A stretch of DNA of 64,000 nt from Nonomuraea endophytica. GTDB lineage: Bacteria > Actinomycetota > Actinomycetes > Streptosporangiales > Streptosporangiaceae. Position 1 is the stretch's first letter. Each line of letters begins with the position of its first letter. Below, in pieces: positions 52,571 to 60,175 of the stretch. A program made the position numbers and the translations under genes. Where the stretch lies: NCBI RefSeq assembly GCF_014203235.1, contig NZ_JACHIN010000002.1:55245-119244 (forward strand), read 5' to 3'. A model generated the notes under the pieces. The model did no database searches and was not told where the DNA came from. It saw nothing but the letters and a program-made list of their open reading frames with translations.

Positions 52571-52620
52571 GCTTACAGCGTATGCATCATCGTTTACTGC
52601 GTAAGCTTACGTCGTAAGCA
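52571..52620. promoter_or_regulatory. operator cluster of the TetR/monooxygenase divergon
   Basis: CGTAAGCTTACG (52600-52611) is a perfect 12-bp palindrome. It is flanked by half-sites GCTTAC (52571-52576), GTTTAC (52592-52597) and GTAAGC (52614-52619), together an array of GTAAGC/GCTTAC elements. AAGGAGGGG just to the right is the ribosome site of the monooxygenase gene. Confidence 0.7.
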
Positions 52621-52632
52621 AGGAGGGGTTCC

Positions 52633-54075
52633 GTGTTTGACGTCATCGTTGTGGGCGGCGGGCCGGTAGGGCTGCTGCTGGCCGGGGAGCTGCGGCTCGC
52701 GGGGGTCGAGCCGCTGGTCCTGGAGGCGGCCGCCGGGACCGAACGCAGACGGCGGAGCCTCGGGCTGCGCTCGGTGAACGCGCGCAGCACCCAGACACTC
52801 GCCCTGCGCGGCCTGGACGAACCGCTGGCCCAGGCCCAGGAGGCGCAGTTCAAGGAACTGACCGACTCCGGCTCCGCCGACCTGGTCGCCTTCCTCGCCC
52901 GCGCGGTCCGCGACGGGCAGATACGCGGTCACTTCGCCGGGCTGCCGCTGCTGACCGAGGCTCCGGGCAAGGCCGACTACTTCCTGCTCAAACAGCACCT
53001 CCTGGAGCAGGTGCTGGCCGACTGGGCCATCGGGCTCGGCGCCGAGATCCGGCACGATCGCCAGGTCACCGACATCTCCGACGCCGGGGACCACGTCCTC
53101 CTCACGCTGGCCGGAGGCCGCACGCTCGAAGCCCGCTACGTCGTCGGTTGTGACGGTGGCCGGAGCACGGTGCGCAAGCGCGCGGGGTTCGCCTTCCCCG
53201 GCACACCACCCACCATGACCGGCCGCACGGCGGTCGCCACGCTCGCCGACCCCACCCTCGTCGCCTCCGACCTGCGCGGCCCCGGCGGCCTGGTCAACCT
53301 CTCGCTCGTACCCGGGGAGATCGCCACCATCGAGTACGACGGCGGGCCGGAAGAACGCGACGAACCCATGACCGCCGAAGAACTCCAGGCCAGCATCCGG
53401 CGCGTCAGCGGCGTCGAGGTGAAGGTGAGCGATCTTGAGGTCGGGATCCGCTACAGCGACAACACACGGCTGGCCGAGCCGTACCGCAAGGGCCGGATTC
53501 TGCTGGCCGGTGACGCCGCGCACGTGCACTCGCCGATCGGCGGCCAGGGGCTCAACCTCGGCATCCAGGACGCGGCCAACCTCGGATGGAAGCTCGCCCT
53601 CGTCGTGAAGGGGCAGGCGGACGAGGACCTGCTCGACACCTACACCGCGGAACGGCGACCGGTGGCCGAACGGGTGCTGCGCAACACCCGCGCCCAGGTC
53701 GCGCTCATGCGGCCGGGCGCCCAGGTGGACGCGCTCCGCGAGGTGCTGGCGGAAACGCTGGAACTGCCGGACGCCAAGCGGCACTTCATCGCCATGGCCA
53801 ACGGCGCCGACATCGACTACGCGCCGCACTCCGCGCATCCGATGGTCGGCAGGTTCCTGCCCGACGTGGAACTCCACGACGGCCGCGGCCTGCTGATCGG
53901 CCTGAACACCAACACCGATGATCGGGTACGGCATGCCGGGAAGCCCGCACCCGACGGGCTCACCGCCGCACTGGTCCGGCCGGACGGCTACGTGGCCTGG
54001 GCCACCTCGTCGGGCGACGTCACCGGCCTGACGGACGCGCTCACCCACTGGTTCGGCCGACTATCGTCGGGCTAG
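52633..54075 (+). CDS. FAD-dependent aromatic-type monooxygenase
   Basis: 480 aa, PHBH/UbiH-like flavoprotein hydroxylase. GGGPVGLLLAGELRLAGVEP (FAD dinucleotide site), CDGGRSTVRKRAGF (DG motif), and GRILLAGDAAHVHSPIGGQG followed by LNLGIQDAANLGWKLA (GD motif). The C-terminal part is thioredoxin-like as in polyketide/phenol hydroxylases. It may inactivate or degrade an aromatic antibiotic (as in TetX/rifampicin oxygenase relatives) or take part in aromatic degradation. Under the divergent TetR. GTG start. Confidence 0.9.
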   Translation: MFDVIVVGGGPVGLLLAGELRLAGVEPLVLEAAAGTERRRRSLGLRSVNARSTQTLALRGLDEPLAQAQEAQFKELTDSGSADLVAFLARAVRDGQIRGHFAGLPLLTEAPGKADYFLLKQHLLEQVLADWAIGLGAEIRHDRQVTDISDAGDHVLLTLAGGRTLEARYVVGCDGGRSTVRKRAGFAFPGTPPTMTGRTAVATLADPTLVASDLRGPGGLVNLSLVPGEIATIEYDGGPEERDEPMTAEELQASIRRVSGVEVKVSDLEVGIRYSDNTRLAEPYRKGRILLAGDAAHVHSPIGGQGLNLGIQDAANLGWKLALVVKGQADEDLLDTYTAERRPVAERVLRNTRAQVALMRPGAQVDALREVLAETLELPDAKRHFIAMANGADIDYAPHSAHPMVGRFLPDVELHDGRGLLIGLNTNTDDRVRHAGKPAPDGLTAALVRPDGYVAWATSSGDVTGLTDALTHWFGRLSSG

Positions 54076-54109
54076 ATCGAGAACAACCGTATACAGACAA
54101 GGAAACCGT

Positions 54110-54667
54110 ATGACCACCGCGCTCATCGTCGGCGACCTGCAGGCGGGCATCGTGGACAACTATCCCTTCGCCGCCGGCGTGATGCCCGTCGTGGAAAAGG
54201 TCGTCGCCGCGGCCAGAGCCGCCGGAATCCCGGTGATCTTCATCCGGTTCGGGCTGCGGGCCTCCGGCCTTGACGTGTCAGCCGGGAACCAGGTGATCAG
54301 CGGCCTGCACGGGGCCGGGACACGATTCCACGCAGAGTCGCCCGAGACGCACGTGCACCCGCGCATCGAGCCGCTGCCCGGCGAAGCCGTCGTGCTCAAG
54401 CACCGCGCCAGCGCGTTCGCGGCGACCGACCTCGACCTGATCCTGCGCGCCCAGGGCGTCGACTCGATCGTGCTGACCGGGGTGGCCACCGGGGCGATGG
54501 TCGCCGCCACGTTCTACGACGCCGCCGACCGCGACTACCGCCTCACCGTGATCAGCGACGGCTGCGCCGACGGGGAGGCGGACGTGCACGACTTCCTGGT
54601 CGGCCGCGTCTTCCCGGCCAGGGGCGCCGACGTGCTCACCGGCGAGGAGTGGATCGCCCGCCAGTAA
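54110..54667 (+). CDS. isochorismatase-family hydrolase lacking the usual cysteine
   Basis: 185 aa. VGDLQAGIVD holds Asp9; VVLKHRASAFAATDLDLILR holds Lys97; GVDSIVLTGVATGAMVAATF is the segment where cysteine hydrolases have T-N-x-C-V; here Met130 takes the Cys place. Asp and Lys remain, as in isochorismatase/PhzD enzymes which do not need Cys, so it may be an isochorismatase-like or vinyl-ether hydrolase rather than an amidase. 34 bases after the monooxygenase gene, probably co-transcribed. Confidence 0.82.
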   Translation: MTTALIVGDLQAGIVDNYPFAAGVMPVVEKVVAAARAAGIPVIFIRFGLRASGLDVSAGNQVISGLHGAGTRFHAESPETHVHPRIEPLPGEAVVLKHRASAFAATDLDLILRAQGVDSIVLTGVATGAMVAATFYDAADRDYRLTVISDGCADGEADVHDFLVGRVFPARGADVLTGEEWIARQ

Positions 54668-54698
54668 CCAGACTGGGTGGCAACAGCCGTTCAACAGC

Positions 54699-55568
54699 TC
54701 AAGCAGAGGACTGTCCGCGGGCGGCGAGCTCTTCGGCCAGTTCCATGCAGCGCAAGCGGGCCGGGGAGAAGTCGTAGGGCATCTTGCCGGTGGCTTCGAA
54801 CACGCTCATGGACTCTTGCCCCGCCTCATCAGCGGTGGCGGGGTGCAAGGCGTCCCAGGAGTCGAAGAGCGCGTCGTCGCTCGCCGCCAGGCCGGAGTCC
54901 TCGATGACGGCTTGCAGGGCCTCTTCGAAGGCGTGCCGCTCGGCGGCCACCCGGGCCACGCGGGGGTCATCGACGGCGATCGAGTCATCGAGTGCTTCCT
55001 CGGCGGCATCGACACGGTCGGAGTCCTCCCGCAGATCCGGGTGGGTGGCCAGGGCGATGAAACGGGTGGCCTGGACGGCCGCGCCGAGTGGACCGAAGAT
55101 CCGCTCGGTGACCAGCAGGGTGTCCAGGTCCGCCTGGCGCAGGGAGCCCTCGGGCAGGCTCTTGAGGCGGCTGGTGACGAAGTCGGAGAGCAGACCCATC
55201 CTGCTGCCCTCGGTACGCATGCGCCGCACGGCGGTCCGTTGCCGCCGTAGTTCCGCCTCCCGGGCGAGGAGGGTCTCCTCCAGCCGTTCCAGGATGCCCG
55301 CGATGCCGTCTTCGCTGCCGGCGCCGGCGGAAGCCGTGTCGGCGTCACGGATGTCGTCCAGGGCGACCCCGGCATCGGCCATCTTGCGGATCCACAGCAG
55401 CCGGATCATGTCTTCGTAGCCGTAGCGGCGGCGATCGTCGCCGCCCCGCACGGGCTCGGGGAGCAGGCCGATCTCGTGGTAATGACGGATCGCCCGCGGT
55501 GTGGTGCCGGCGAAGGCCGCCGCGTCACCGATCTTGACCTGGCGCGGCGGGACGAAGGACGAGTACAT
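54699..55568 (-). CDS. MerR-family regulator
   Basis: 289 aa. Winged helix KIGDAAAFAGTTPRAIRHYH, EIGLLPEPVRGGDDRRRYGY and EDMIRLLWIRKMADAGVALD, then an extended coiled region and a large C-terminal domain (about 160 residues) that is acidic and helical. The length is far above typical MerR proteins (about 130-150), suggesting an effector-binding domain. GGAAGG lies before ATG 55568. Target unknown; no gene is divergent within 380 bp. Confidence 0.82.
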   Translation of the reverse strand: MYSSFVPPRQVKIGDAAAFAGTTPRAIRHYHEIGLLPEPVRGGDDRRRYGYEDMIRLLWIRKMADAGVALDDIRDADTASAGAGSEDGIAGILERLEETLLAREAELRRQRTAVRRMRTEGSRMGLLSDFVTSRLKSLPEGSLRQADLDTLLVTERIFGPLGAAVQATRFIALATHPDLREDSDRVDAAEEALDDSIAVDDPRVARVAAERHAFEEALQAVIEDSGLAASDDALFDSWDALHPATADEAGQESMSVFEATGKMPYDFSPARLRCMELAEELAARGQSSA

Positions 55569-55956
55569 GAGCAGGGCCTTCCTCAGCGGGGCGGGACGTA
55601 AGTCCACCCGACCACATACCGCTACGGAACGTGCAACCCGCGCGGCATCCATGCCAGCTGCGTCGGGCCCGCCCTCCGCCAGGACAACCGCGGGCCGGGT
55701 CACAGCCACCGAAGTAGCCCTGCGACCTGGACCGCTGCGCGAGGAGTATGACCTGTCTTCACATACCCGAAGCGGCCGGTGCCTTGGCCAGCCCACACAC
55801 CCAACCGCCTCACCCGGGCTTGCCCCTCAACAGAACGCCCGAGCGGAGCGAGGACCAAGTCCTTGTGGGGGTGTGGGGGGCGCTGAGCCCCCCACGTGTC
55901 ACAGCCCGGAGCCTCCCCTTGCGCGAAGCGCCTTCTGAGATGAGCGGAGGCCCGAG
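55569..55956. other. intergenic region, hairpin but no gene
   Basis: About 390 bp between the MerR gene and the end of the permease gene (both leftward). Contains GAGCGGAGCGAGGACC and the G/C hairpin 55873-55895. No frame looks protein-coding. Confidence 0.4.
55873..55895 (-). terminator. hairpin downstream of the ABC permease gene
   Basis: GTGGGGGGC / GCCCCCCAC, 9-bp perfect stem with a 5-base loop, about 60 bases beyond the permease stop. No T tail. Confidence 0.6.
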
Positions 55957-58005
55957 TTAGTCGGGGCGGGGAGCCGGGTCGGCAGTGACCGCGCGTAGCA
56001 GTGGCCTGCTCAACGCTCCTGCCCCGATCACCCCGCCGAAGCCCAGCCCCACACAGACCGCCAGTGTGATCAGGCCGTTCACGCTCACCGAGCCCAGCAT
56101 GAACGGCATCGCGCAGAACGCGCCCACCGCGATCGCGCCGCCGCCCATCACCGTCAGCGGGATCAACGTCTCCGCTCGCCGCGCCTGGTCGAGGACTGAC
56201 AGCGGCGTCCCGGCCAGCCGCAGCAGCGCGTACGTCTGCCGACGGTCCAGCACCGACGACGCGGCCGTGATGCCTGAGCTGGCGATCGCCACCAGGAACG
56301 ACACCGACAACACCACTACCGTCCCGGCCCCCACGTCGGCGAGCATCTGCATGCCGAATCGCTGGTCGTCGGACTCGGTGGTCGGGGTCCGGCCGGGGGT
56401 CAGGCCGTCCAGGGCCGTTCTGGCCCGGTCGATGACGCCGGCGTCCGCTGTGGAGCCGAGGGCGGCTACGACTACCTTCTTCTCGGCCTTCACCGTGGCT
56501 TGCACGCCTGCCTTCGACAGCCGTTCCTTGGCCTGGGTCACCGCGTCCTGCGCCGACCCCGACAACACCGTGACACGCAACTGCGCCGGCCCCGGGTCGG
56601 ACGAGAAGGCCGACGGGCTCAGCAGCCCCAGGAAGCCTGCCACGAACCCGGTCAGCGCCACCCCGCTGACCGTGCGCCAGGCCGAGCGCGGGTCGTCCAC
56701 GAGCCGCCGCCCGGCCAGCAGCCGCGCGGGACGGCGGGCGGATCCGGCCGTGATCCGGCCGATCAGCGCCACCACCCATGGCCCGACCAGGTTGATGCAC
56801 AGGAACGCCAGCCCGATCACCACCGCGATCACGCCCACGCTGGTGCTCCGGCTCAGCATGGGAACGGCCGCCAGCACCGCGATCAACGCCAGCACGCGGA
56901 AGAACCGCAGCCCCGGCGGGGTCTCCCGCTTGGCCACCCCCAACGGGCTGACGACGACCCGGCGCAGTCCCGCCACCGCCGACATGCCGACGAGCAACGG
57001 CACCGCCACCAGCGTCGCGGCCAGGACGAGGGGGCTGGGCCACAGGTCGGACAGGTACCAGACGCCGCCGCCTATCTGAATGCGCGACAGCAGGGGTACG
57101 GCCACGCCGTACAGGATGGCGCCCGTCAGCGCACCGGCGAGGGCGACGATGACCGCCTCGGCCACGGTCATGCCGGCGACCTGGCCTGGGGTGGCGCCGA
57201 TGAGCCGGAGCGAGGCGAGGCGCTGGTCGCGGCGGGCGACCGTGAGACGGGCCGCCGCGCCCCCGAACACGAGCAGCGGCACGATCATGAGCACGGTCGC
57301 GATCAGCGCCAGCACCTGGTACGCCTCGGCCTCCTCCGACGCCACCCCCGCGAAGGAAGCGATCTTGGTGGGTGGCGAGCCCACGATCCAGTCGTCGCTG
57401 CGCGGCGCGGTCATGGCGGCGGCGTCGGGACGGTGCCCGATGACGGCGACCAGCTCGTTGGGATGGACGAGCCCCTCGTCGCCGATCTGACCGGCGACCT
57501 TGGGATAACGACCTGCCAACTGGTCGGCAGGCAGTTCCTTGGCCAGGGCGGCCAGCGCCGGCGACAACCACACCTCCCCAGGCGCGGGAAAACGCGGCAA
57601 CCCAGGCGGCGCAGGCACCACCCCAGCAGGCGCCACCCCAGCAGGCGCCACCCCAGCTGGCGCCACCCCAGCTGGCGTAACCCCGGCCGGTGCCACCCCA
57701 GCGGGCGCCACTCCGGCAGCCGCTTTTTCGGGGGGCAGGGCGGCCAGGTCGATGACGGTGATCTGGCGGTCGCGGACGTAGTCGTTGCGCTGGGCCTCGA
57801 TCGCCACCGCCCCGGTCTGGGCGGGGACGGGGTTGCGCCAGGCGCCGCGGTCGGCGCGGGCGTCGAAGGCGAAGTTGGCGGAGACGGCGAACAGCAGCAG
57901 CGCGGTCGAGATGGCCACGGCGCCGAAGGTGAGCCAGGTGCCGAGCATGCCGCGGCGGCCACCGCCACGCAGCAGCCGCCAGCTGAGCGCGAGTGTGGTC
58001 TTCAC
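55957..58005 (-). CDS. FtsX/MacB-type ABC permease with VAPAG repeat insert
   Basis: 682 aa. First membrane segment WLTFGAVAISTALLLFAVSA, then a long extracytoplasmic region, then groups of hydrophobic segments (YQVLALIATVLMIVPLLVFG; VAEAVIVALAGALTGAILYG; LVLAATLVAVPLLVGMSAVA; RFFRVLALIAVLAAVPML and further on), with two FtsX domains as in eight-to-ten-helix export permeases. The VAPAG five-residue motif is repeated about eight times near residues 95-130 in the outside loop. GTG start in a GTGA overlap with the ATPase gene. Substrate unknown; lipid or peptide export or antibiotic efflux are typical. Confidence 0.88.
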   Translation of the reverse strand: MKTTLALSWRLLRGGGRRGMLGTWLTFGAVAISTALLLFAVSANFAFDARADRGAWRNPVPAQTGAVAIEAQRNDYVRDRQITVIDLAALPPEKAAAGVAPAGVAPAGVTPAGVAPAGVAPAGVAPAGVVPAPPGLPRFPAPGEVWLSPALAALAKELPADQLAGRYPKVAGQIGDEGLVHPNELVAVIGHRPDAAAMTAPRSDDWIVGSPPTKIASFAGVASEEAEAYQVLALIATVLMIVPLLVFGGAAARLTVARRDQRLASLRLIGATPGQVAGMTVAEAVIVALAGALTGAILYGVAVPLLSRIQIGGGVWYLSDLWPSPLVLAATLVAVPLLVGMSAVAGLRRVVVSPLGVAKRETPPGLRFFRVLALIAVLAAVPMLSRSTSVGVIAVVIGLAFLCINLVGPWVVALIGRITAGSARRPARLLAGRRLVDDPRSAWRTVSGVALTGFVAGFLGLLSPSAFSSDPGPAQLRVTVLSGSAQDAVTQAKERLSKAGVQATVKAEKKVVVAALGSTADAGVIDRARTALDGLTPGRTPTTESDDQRFGMQMLADVGAGTVVVLSVSFLVAIASSGITAASSVLDRRQTYALLRLAGTPLSVLDQARRAETLIPLTVMGGGAIAVGAFCAMPFMLGSVSVNGLITLAVCVGLGFGGVIGAGALSRPLLRAVTADPAPRPD
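57611..57720. repeat. 15-bp in-frame tandem repeat in the permease gene
   Basis: Units of GCAGGCGCCACCCCA (minus-strand reading gives TGGGGTGGCGCCTGC) with a few substitutions, each coding V-A-P-A-G or V-T-P-A-G. Being a multiple of three, gain or loss of units keeps the frame. Confidence 0.88.
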
Positions 58006-58682
58006 CCGTGCGCTCCCCGAAGTGCCAGGATGTGGCCGTCGCGGACCTCGACCGTGCGGTCGCAGGCGGCGGCCACGTTGGGGTCGTGGGTGACGACGAT
58101 AAGCGAGGCGTCGTTGTGCTTGGTGGCCTGGACGAGCAGGCGCATGGTGTCGTGGCCGGTGTTCTGGTCGAGCGCGCCGGTGGGCTCGTCGGCGAAGACG
58201 ACGGCGGGCTTGGTGACCAGCGCGCGGGCGATCGCGACGCGTTGGGCCTGGCCGCCGGACAGTTCGCCGGGCCGCCGGGTCTCCATGCCCTGCAGGCCGA
58301 GGGGTCCGAACCACTCGCGGGCCTGCCGTACGGCCTGGAGGCGGGCTACGCCGCCCAGCATGAGCGGGAGCGCGACGTTCTCCTCGGCGGGCAGTTCGGG
58401 CAGAAGCTGCCCGAACTGGAAGACGAACCCGAAGCGGGTACGGCGCAGCGCGCTCCGCTGTCGTTCGCCCATGGCGTCGATGCGCTGGCCGAGCAGGTGC
58501 ACCTCGCCGGAGTCCGGTTTCATGATCCCGGCCAGGCAGTGGAGCAGGGTCGACTTGCCGGAGCCGCTCGGCCCCATGATCGCCACAGCCTCGCCGGCCC
58601 GTACCGCTATGTCCACGCCGCCCAGCGCGACCGTCTGGCCGAATCGTTTGGCCAGCGCCCTTCCTGCAAGCACCTCGTTCAT
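58002..58682 (-). CDS. ABC exporter ATPase (MacB/LolD type)
   Basis: 226 aa. Walker A GPSGSGKST, Q-loop FGFVFQFGQLLPELPAEENV, signature LSGGQAQR, Walker B VVFADEPTGALD (LolD/MacB-style ADEPTGAL), switch His in VVTHDPNV. Overlaps the permease gene start (GTGA). ATG 58682. Confidence 0.93.
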   Translation of the reverse strand: MNEVLAGRALAKRFGQTVALGGVDIAVRAGEAVAIMGPSGSGKSTLLHCLAGIMKPDSGEVHLLGQRIDAMGERQRSALRRTRFGFVFQFGQLLPELPAEENVALPLMLGGVARLQAVRQAREWFGPLGLQGMETRRPGELSGGQAQRVAIARALVTKPAVVFADEPTGALDQNTGHDTMRLLVQATKHNDASLIVVTHDPNVAAACDRTVEVRDGHILALRGAHG

Positions 58683-58773
58683 GAGGAAAAGCTTGTCGAT
58701 CGACCGGGGGGCGGCGGATCGGCCGAGCGTCCGGTTGCTCCTCGGCCGAACGGCTGATTCTAGAGTTGGGGCC

Positions 58774-59421
58774 GTGACTATTCGCGTACTCATCGCCGAC
58801 GACCAGGAGCTCGTGCGCACGGGCTTCCAGATGATCCTCGACGCCCAGCCGGACATGGACGTGGTGGCGGCGGTGGCCGACGGGGCCGACGCGGTCGCCG
58901 AAGCCCGGCGGCTGCGTCCCGACGTGTGCCTGCTCGACATCCGCATGCCGAAGCTGGACGGGCTGGAGGTGACCAGGGCGCTGGCGGGCCCGGGGGTGGA
59001 GAACCCGATGCGGGTGGTGATCGTGACCACGTTCGACCTGGACGAGTACGTCTACGGCGCGCTGCGCGCGGGCGCGACCGGTTTCCTGCTGAAGGACAGC
59101 GGCCCGACGCTGCTCATCGAGGCCATCAGGGCGGCGGCGACGGGCGACGCTTTGGTGTCGCCTTCGGTGACGGTCCGGCTGCTGCAGCACCTGGCCCAGC
59201 CCAGGCGGAGCGCCGCCCAGCCCGACGAGGCGCTGACCGAGCGCGAACTCGACGTGGTACGCCTGGTGGCCAGGGGCAGGACGAACCAGGAGGTGGCCGG
59301 TGAGCTGTTCGTCTCGCTGTCCACGGTAAAGACGCATCTCGGGAGCATCCAGTCGAAACTGGGTGCCAGGAACCGGGTGGAGATCGCCGCATGGGCGTGG
59401 GAATCCGGTGTGGTGAGCTGA
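58774..59421 (+). CDS. NarL/LuxR-type response regulator
   Basis: 215 aa. Receiver domain: acidic pair DD at 9-10, phosphoacceptor Asp55 in LLDIRMPKLDG, VVIVTTFD (Thr), and FLLKD (Lys). C-terminal LuxR helix-turn-helix: LTERELDVVRLVARGRTNQE, VAGELFVSLSTVKTHLGSIQ. GTG 58774. The neighbouring ABC export system diverges from it (91 bases), so it may control that; no histidine kinase lies next to it in this window. Confidence 0.92.
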   Translation: MTIRVLIADDQELVRTGFQMILDAQPDMDVVAAVADGADAVAEARRLRPDVCLLDIRMPKLDGLEVTRALAGPGVENPMRVVIVTTFDLDEYVYGALRAGATGFLLKDSGPTLLIEAIRAAATGDALVSPSVTVRLLQHLAQPRRSAAQPDEALTERELDVVRLVARGRTNQEVAGELFVSLSTVKTHLGSIQSKLGARNRVEIAAWAWESGVVS

Positions 59422-59467
59422 TTAATTCCGGGGCCCGCGGGATACAAGTTAGGAGAGAACCCAGCGC

Positions 59468-60166
59468 ATGGCCCGGGGGGAGAACTACGTGCGGGCTGTC
59501 CAGACACCACCCACAGGGGCTGCCTCCGCCGTCTACCTGACGCTCGTCACCCAGGTCCTTTCCCTCGGGGCCCTGGTCGTCTTCGAGCAGGTCCGCGGCC
59601 GCAGCCTCGCCGGGCAGATCGCCGCGCTCGGCGGCGAGGCCCGAGGCTCACAGGCCGTGGTCGGCGCGGTCACCGTCTTCGCCGTCCTGATGATGTTGCT
59701 GGTCGGCACCACCGTCGCCGCCGCCATCGCCTATCTGACCTGGCTGATCCGCGCCAGGCAGGTCAACGCCCCCGCCGCCCCCGCGGCTCCCGTACTGGCC
59801 GCGTGGCTGGTGCCCGGCGTCAACCTGATCGCCCCGTTCGTCCTGGCCGACGAGGTGTGGCGGGGCGCCCGCCCGCCCTTCGACCGGCGCGGGCGCTGGC
59901 TGAGCCTGCTGACGGCCTGGTGGGTGTCGTGCCTGGCCGCGGTGTTCCTGGTGGCCGCCCGGCTGCTGGACACCAGCGCGGGCGAGCTGACCGGGCTGGG
60001 GCTGACGGAGCTCGCCGTGACGCTGCTGGCCGCGGTGCTGTGCGCGTGGACCGTGCGCGACATCACCGCCATCCAGCGTTCCCTGCACGACAGTCCGCAG
60101 GTACGCCGCCTGCCGCTGGCACGTTCCCGCCCCGCCCGCCACGCCGCCTCCGACGTGGCCTCCTGA
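59468..60166 (+). CDS. DUF4328-like membrane protein
   Basis: 232 aa with four hydrophobic segments (YLTLVTQVLSLGALVVF, AVTVFAVLMMLLVGTTVAAA, VLAAWLVPGVNLIAPFVLAD, WWVSCLAAVFLVAARLL). The pattern YLTWLIRARQ...WLVPGVNLIAPFVLADEVWR matches DUF4328, common in actinomycetes, function unknown. AGGAGAG precedes ATG 59468. 46 bases after the response regulator gene. Confidence 0.75.
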   Translation: MARGENYVRAVQTPPTGAASAVYLTLVTQVLSLGALVVFEQVRGRSLAGQIAALGGEARGSQAVVGAVTVFAVLMMLLVGTTVAAAIAYLTWLIRARQVNAPAAPAAPVLAAWLVPGVNLIAPFVLADEVWRGARPPFDRRGRWLSLLTAWWVSCLAAVFLVAARLLDTSAGELTGLGLTELAVTLLAAVLCAWTVRDITAIQRSLHDSPQVRRLPLARSRPARHAASDVAS

Positions 60167-60175
60167 AAGAGCAGG

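Noticed and set aside
55957..59337. 1126-codon leftward frame extending over ATPase and response regulator
   Set aside because: The permease motifs start at GTG 58005; the extension overlaps the well-supported ABC ATPase and has Arg/Pro-rich shadow composition.
56500..59421. 973-codon rightward frame ending with the response regulator
   Set aside because: The NarL-type protein starts at GTG 58774; everything before lies antisense to ABC genes.
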